Positions 60,390 through 64,000 of a DNA stretch of 64,000 nucleotides are shown in pieces. This DNA comes from Actinomycetes bacterium (GTDB taxonomy: Bacteria > Actinomycetota > Thermoleophilia > BMS3ABIN01). The position numbers were made by a program, and so were the translations under genes. How positions within the stretch are numbered: the first letter of the stretch is position 1; the number at the start of each line of letters is the position of its first letter. The stretch lies in NCBI GenBank assembly GCA_021791195.1, contig JAJYXB010000019.1, positions 62,001 to 126,000 on the forward strand, written 5' to 3'. Below the pieces are notes generated by a model. The model saw only the letters and a list, made by a program, of their open reading frames with translations, searched no databases and was not told the DNA's origin.

Positions 60390-61091
60390 ATGACGCGGCA
60401 AACGTTTCATGAAGGCCTCAACCAGCTAAACCAGGAAGTGCTGCATCTGGGCAGCCTGGTGGTGGAAGCGGTCGACCTTTCCACCCAGTCCCTTTTCAAC
60501 GGAGACCGGAAGCTGGCCAACAGCGTCATCGCCGGCGACGATGACATCAACGAGCTGACCCTGCGGATCGAGGGGCAGTGCCTGGCGCTGCAGGCCCGCC
60601 AGCAGCCGGTGGCCAAGGATCTGCGGCTGCTGCACGTCTGCCTGCTGGTCAGCCTGCATCTGGAGCGGATCGGCGACCTGGCGGTGAACATCGCCAAGAT
60701 CGCCAAGCGGCTGGAGCGCACCAGCGCCGCCGAGCCGTATTTCGACCTGCTGAGGAAGATGTCAGCGCAGGCGCTCGAGGTGCTCCGGCAGGGTATCAAG
60801 GCTTTTGCCGACCGCGATGTCGGACTGGCGAATTCACTGGAGACGATCGATGAGCCGATCGACGAGATGTTCAAGGAGATCCTGTCGCGGCTGCTGCATC
60901 CCGAGGTGACCAAGGAGGAAACCTCGGCGGAGTGGGCGACGCACATCGCGCTTGCCAGCCGTTACATCGAGCGCATCGCCGATCAGGTGGTGGACATGGG
61001 AGGCCGGGTCGCCTTCCTGGTCACCGGCCAGCTGGACGGCCAGTACTTTGACCGGCCGGAGCCGGATCTCAACCGGCAGTTTGGCGAATAG
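60390..61091 (+). CDS. phoU: Phosphate signalling protein PhoU
   Basis: This 233-aa protein folds as two three-helix PhoU repeats: INELTLRIEGQCLALQARQQPVAKDLRLL and the ERIGDLAVNIAK/ERIADQVVDMG motifs that bind metal clusters. It transmits Pst status to the sensor kinase. The ATG at 60390 follows the pstB stop by 2 bp. Confidence 0.95.
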   Translation: MTRQTFHEGLNQLNQEVLHLGSLVVEAVDLSTQSLFNGDRKLANSVIAGDDDINELTLRIEGQCLALQARQQPVAKDLRLLHVCLLVSLHLERIGDLAVNIAKIAKRLERTSAAEPYFDLLRKMSAQALEVLRQGIKAFADRDVGLANSLETIDEPIDEMFKEILSRLLHPEVTKEETSAEWATHIALASRYIERIADQVVDMGGRVAFLVTGQLDGQYFDRPEPDLNRQFGE

Positions 61092-61154
61092 CGCCGATGA
61101 GACTGTGATAGCGGCCGCCGGGAAGAACAGGGCGTCCGGGGCAACCACGGCGGG

Positions 61155-62387
61155 ATGGTCTGGATGAGCAGCTTGTCACTCTTTCTGATTGCAATCACGG
61201 CGGCGCTGCTGCTGGCGGCGGCGCTGCTGGCAGCTTTCCTGCTGCGGCTGCTGAAGGAGCGCTCGGGACTGGTCGCGGTCCTGGATCCCCCTCGGCCGGA
61301 GTTGCTGCTGGAAACGGCGCGCCAGCTGCATGAAGCGGCAGCCGCCGCGGAGCGCTGCGACCGCGCCGAGCAACGCCTGAGCCAGCTGGTGATCAACTCG
61401 CCGATGCCGGTGCTGCTGGTCGATGAGGCGCGCGAGATCGTCGCCCTGAGCGCTTCGGCCGAGGAAGAGCTGGATCAGCCGCGCATCCGCCGCGGGCTGC
61501 TGGAGACCCTGGGTAGCCATGAGCTGGATGAAGCCGCCAGCCAGGCGCTGACGTCCCTGAAACCATCGCAGCTGACGGTGAGACTCTACGCCAAGGGACG
61601 CCGGTCCTTTGTAGCGCAACTCTACCCCTACCGCAACGGTCCCCGGCATGAATGCCTGATCTTCCTGCAGAATGCGGCCGCCACCGTGGAGTTCGGCGAG
61701 TTGCGCTCACAGTTCGCCGCCACTGTCTCCCACGAGCTGCGCACGCCGCTGGCCGGCATCCGGGCGCTGGTGGAGAGCCTGCGCGATCCGGACATCGGTG
61801 CGGAAGACGCCAGCCGGTTCCTCGAACGCCTCGATCACGAGACCAGCCGCCTGGGGCAGCTGATCGATGACATCCTCTTCCTCTCGTCGCTCGAATCCGG
61901 CGGCGCCGAGATCCAGGGCGTATCCGATCTGAGGTCCGTGATCGAAAAGGTGATGGAGAAGCTGGAGCCGCAGACGCGGCGCTTTGGCGTCCGCCTCGAG
62001 ATCGGCATTCCCGCCGGCCTGCAGATCCCCCTGCCGGAGCGGATGGCCAGCACGGTGATGGGCAACCTGATGGAGAACGCCGTCAAGTACAGCGGCCGCG
62101 GCTCGCGGGTGAGCGTGAACGCCCAGCGGGAAGCGACCACGGTCAATATCACGGTGAAGGATGACGGCATCGGCATCGACGCCGAACACCTGCCCCACAT
62201 CTTCGAGCGCTTCTACCGCGTCGACAAGTCGCGCAGCCGGCATCTGGGCGGCACCGGCCTGGGTTTGTCAATCGTCAAACATGTGATAGAAAGCGCCGGC
62301 GGCCAGATCCGGGCCGAAAGCCGCGAAGGGTTCGGCACCGAGATCTCCTTCCGGCTGCCGCTGGCGGCAGGCAGGCAGTCCGGCTGA
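61155..62387 (+). CDS. phoR: PhoR-type sensor histidine kinase
   Basis: This 410-aa kinase has one N-terminal membrane helix, a short PAS-like domain (VINSPMPVLLVDEAREIVALSASAEEEL), the H-box FAATVSHELRTPLAGIRALVESL, and an HATPase domain with NLMENAVKYS, DDGIGIDAEHLPHIFERFYRVD and GTGLGLSIVKHV. It is encoded in the pst-phoU series, so it is assigned as PhoR. Its regulator is probably the one encoded convergently at 62427 or that at 54526. Confidence 0.9.
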   Translation: MVWMSSLSLFLIAITAALLLAAALLAAFLLRLLKERSGLVAVLDPPRPELLLETARQLHEAAAAAERCDRAEQRLSQLVINSPMPVLLVDEAREIVALSASAEEELDQPRIRRGLLETLGSHELDEAASQALTSLKPSQLTVRLYAKGRRSFVAQLYPYRNGPRHECLIFLQNAAATVEFGELRSQFAATVSHELRTPLAGIRALVESLRDPDIGAEDASRFLERLDHETSRLGQLIDDILFLSSLESGGAEIQGVSDLRSVIEKVMEKLEPQTRRFGVRLEIGIPAGLQIPLPERMASTVMGNLMENAVKYSGRGSRVSVNAQREATTVNITVKDDGIGIDAEHLPHIFERFYRVDKSRSRHLGGTGLGLSIVKHVIESAGGQIRAESREGFGTEISFRLPLAAGRQSG

Positions 62388-62400
62388 CCGCTGGCGCGAA

Positions 62401-62429
62401 TCAGGAACTTTAGGAAAGCAACGTCCCTA
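62401..62429. repeat. REP-like unit overlapping the end of a response regulator gene
   Basis: TTAGGAAAGCAACGTCCCTA matches the right unit at 57331 and covers the stop codon of the minus-strand regulator. It sits in the gap between convergent genes. Confidence 0.65.
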
Positions 62430-63137
62430 GGATTTTACTTCGAAGCGGTAGCCGAAGCCGTGGTGGGTATGCAGGAACCTGTACTCTGGCAGCCGCTCGG
62501 CCAGCTTTTTCCGCAGCCGGCGCACAAAAACATCCACCGCCCGGTCGCCGTGCAGCATCTCATAGCCCCAGACGCCGCGATAAATCTGTTCGCGTGAGAC
62601 CGGCGCCGGCGATTTCCGCACCAGCAGAAGAAGCAGCGCAAACTCCTTGGGGGTCAGCCCCAGGGAGACGCCGCCGGTGAAAGCTTCCTTGCGGGAAGGA
62701 TCGATGGTGATCGGCCCCGCTTCCAGGCGGCCGGCAGGCTCCGCCGGACCGCTGCGAGCCCGGCGCAAATGCGCGCGGACGCGGGCCAGCAGCTCCTGCA
62801 TTCCGAACGGCTTGGTCATGTAGTCATCGGCGCCCAGCGACAGGCACTGCACCTTGTCGAACTCGCTGGTGCGGGCGCTGAGGATGATGATCGGCAGATC
62901 GAAGCCTTCCTGCCGCGCCTGCTCGCAAAGCTTCCAGCCGTCCAGCGAGGGCAGCATCAGGTCCAGGATCAGCAGGTCGGGCTTCATGCGCCTGAGCAGC
63001 CTGAGGCCTTCCAGGCCATCGCCGGCGCGCAGAGGAGAAAATCCCTGCTTCTTCAGGTTGTATTCGATGCTCTCGGCGATGCTTTCGTCGTCTTCGACCA
63101 GAAGCACGCGGGCGCCGGTTTCACTGTTCCTGTCCAT
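62427..63137 (-). CDS. PhoB/PhoP-type response regulator
   Basis: This 236-aa regulator has a receiver domain (VLLVEDDES, DLLILDLMLPSLDGWKLCEQ, LSARTSEFDKV, TKPFGMQEL) and a winged helix (LTPKEFALLLLLV, RAVDVFVRRLRKKL, HHGFGYRFEV). The ATG at 63137 is preferred: TACAAT ends 6 nt upstream, giving a leaderless transcript, and the frame to 63188 is not conserved. It is convergent with phoR and a close paralogue of the regulator beside pstS. Confidence 0.92.
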   Translation of the reverse strand: MDRNSETGARVLLVEDDESIAESIEYNLKKQGFSPLRAGDGLEGLRLLRRMKPDLLILDLMLPSLDGWKLCEQARQEGFDLPIIILSARTSEFDKVQCLSLGADDYMTKPFGMQELLARVRAHLRRARSGPAEPAGRLEAGPITIDPSRKEAFTGGVSLGLTPKEFALLLLLVRKSPAPVSREQIYRGVWGYEMLHGDRAVDVFVRRLRKKLAERLPEYRFLHTHHGFGYRFEVKS

Positions 63138-63149
63138 GGCACGATTGTA
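63138..63149 (-). promoter_or_regulatory. -10 box of the response regulator, leaderless type
   Basis: On the minus strand TACAAT is followed by CGTGCC and the ATG. No ribosome site is seen. Confidence 0.45.
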
Positions 63150-63288
63150 ACAAAAAGCCGCGGCGGTCCCGGCAGCCGGCTGGAGCATTTCCCTCTGCCA
63201 GATATCTGCCGGCGGCCCCTAACGTAACCTTTGCAACAAAGGCCTCATCCTGCTACAGTTTATTGGCGTTGAATCTTCGCGAGCGACA

Positions 63289-63996
63289 TTGCACCGGAAC
63301 AATACCATCATTCAGGGGAAAACCAGACGCAGGCGCCTGATCCTCCCGGGCGTTGCGGTTCTTGTCATCTTTGCTACCGCAGCGGCAGCCGGTTGCGGTA
63401 GTTCGTCTGATGCGCAATCAGGCCAGAACGCGACTTCGCCCGCGTTGAACGTGGAGTCCCGGCCCTCAGCGGGCGTGGTGGAAGCGATCGACGGCATGGG
63501 CGACACGGTAGATCCAAACGGCAATCCGGTTTCCGCCCCGCGCGAGGTCGACATCACGGATGCGTCTGTCTCCAAGGATGGCCAGAACCTGAAGTTCACG
63601 ATGGAAGTTTCCGGCCGGCTGCCCAACACCCGTCCGGCTGACACCGGCGCCGCCGAATGGGGATTCCTGCTCGATACCAACGGCGACGGCAAGCCCGACT
63701 GGGGCGTGTATGCCGAGCTCCCCCCTGGCCAGAACGGCTGGTCGTACGGCCTGTACAACCAGAGCACCAAGGCGCGCCAGGCGGACAAGCAGTTCCCCGG
63801 CAGCTTCTCGCGCGATGGCTCCACCCTGACACTGACAATCAACCAGTCCGCGTTCGGTTCCCCCGCAAACTTCAAATGGACTGCTTATTCCGATGACATC
63901 GCCGCCACGGCAGTGGCACGACAGGCACAGCAGGGCGGGGACCATGTGCCTAACGATGCCTGGCCGCTGGGCAAGCACTGGCTTGATTACCCCTAG
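63289..63996 (+). CDS. Exported lipoprotein of unknown function
   Basis: This 235-aa protein has a basic N-terminus (KTRRRRL), a hydrophobic stretch and a lipobox AAAGC near residue 35. The rest (EAIDGMGDTVDPNGNPV, DITDASVSKDGQNLKFTMEV, WGFLLDTNGDGKPDWGVYAELPPGQNGW) looks like an all-beta domain of the kind found in secreted dockerin- or DOMON-like proteins, but no family is certain. TTG at 63289 is the only reasonable start. It ends 4 bp before the window edge. Confidence 0.65.
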   Translation: MHRNNTIIQGKTRRRRLILPGVAVLVIFATAAAAGCGSSSDAQSGQNATSPALNVESRPSAGVVEAIDGMGDTVDPNGNPVSAPREVDITDASVSKDGQNLKFTMEVSGRLPNTRPADTGAAEWGFLLDTNGDGKPDWGVYAELPPGQNGWSYGLYNQSTKARQADKQFPGSFSRDGSTLTLTINQSAFGSPANFKWTAYSDDIAATAVARQAQQGGDHVPNDAWPLGKHWLDYP

Positions 63997-64000
63997 GCCC

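Overview
The window is a high-GC stretch of an anaerobic bacterial chromosome, probably an uncultured actinobacterial (Actinomycetota-type) lineage. The indications are many TTG and GTG starts, start codons placed 5-10 nt after a -10 box (leaderless-type promoters), PHO boxes built as 11-bp direct repeats, a NusA with a Cys-rich tail, futalosine-pathway menaquinone genes and a heterodisulfide reductase/Flx electron-bifurcation operon. The taxonomic assignment is inference; no rRNA is present.

Positions 1-12,500 are minus-strand energy metabolism. A partial prepilin peptidase and an MBL-fold hydrolase lie downstream of a seven-gene operon, hdrC-hdrB-hdrA-flxD-flxC-like-flxB-like-flxA, encoding a predicted NADH-oxidising Hdr-Flx complex. 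Upstream of that are mqnC, mqnA and mqnE and an M16 peptidase. Positions 12,500-25,200 are core information processing on the minus strand: rpsO-pnp, then rimP-nusA-ylxR-infB-ylxP-rbfA-truB-ribF. An opposite-strand sensor kinase sits between ribF and rpsO. The rimP leader carries a terminator-like hairpin that suggests NusA autoregulation. Positions 25,200-34,100 hold a rhomboid protease, three exported proteins, a membrane-anchored GH3-like protein with altered catalytic motifs, RNase P RNA, a YihY/BrkB membrane protein and tRNA-Leu(GAG).

Positions 34,150-50,630 form an accessory/defence island that begins at the 3' end of the tRNA, where a DUF2283 gene is cut off inside the tRNA. It holds a DUF4160/HTH pair, a type I restriction-modification operon (hsdR-hsdS-PD-(D/E)XK protein-abiEi-abiEii-hsdM) in which the AbiE pair sits between a 5' hsdM fragment and the intact hsdM, a HigBA-like pair, a decayed ATPase gene, a decayed IS3-type transposase and a RES-Xre pair. 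The AbiEii toxin carries an extra WYL domain and a C-terminal zinc-finger-like tail. Between the decayed genes lies a large exported protein that looks like an ethylbenzene-dehydrogenase-type heme domain split by about eight Gly/Thr-rich repeats.

Positions 50,600-64,000 return to chromosomal functions: an MFS exporter, the queuosine precursor genes queD-queC-queF and convergent queE, and a complete phosphate locus (phoB-like regulator, pstS, pstC-pstA-pstB-phoU, phoR-like kinase, second phoB-like regulator) with two PHO boxes. A family of short repeats with core GGGACGTT(C/G)CTTTCCTA is scattered through the window. One pair brackets a 750-bp segment with a small HTH gene between the two PHO boxes, and another pair forms a perfect 32-bp inverted repeat whose loop supplies the mqnE start codon.
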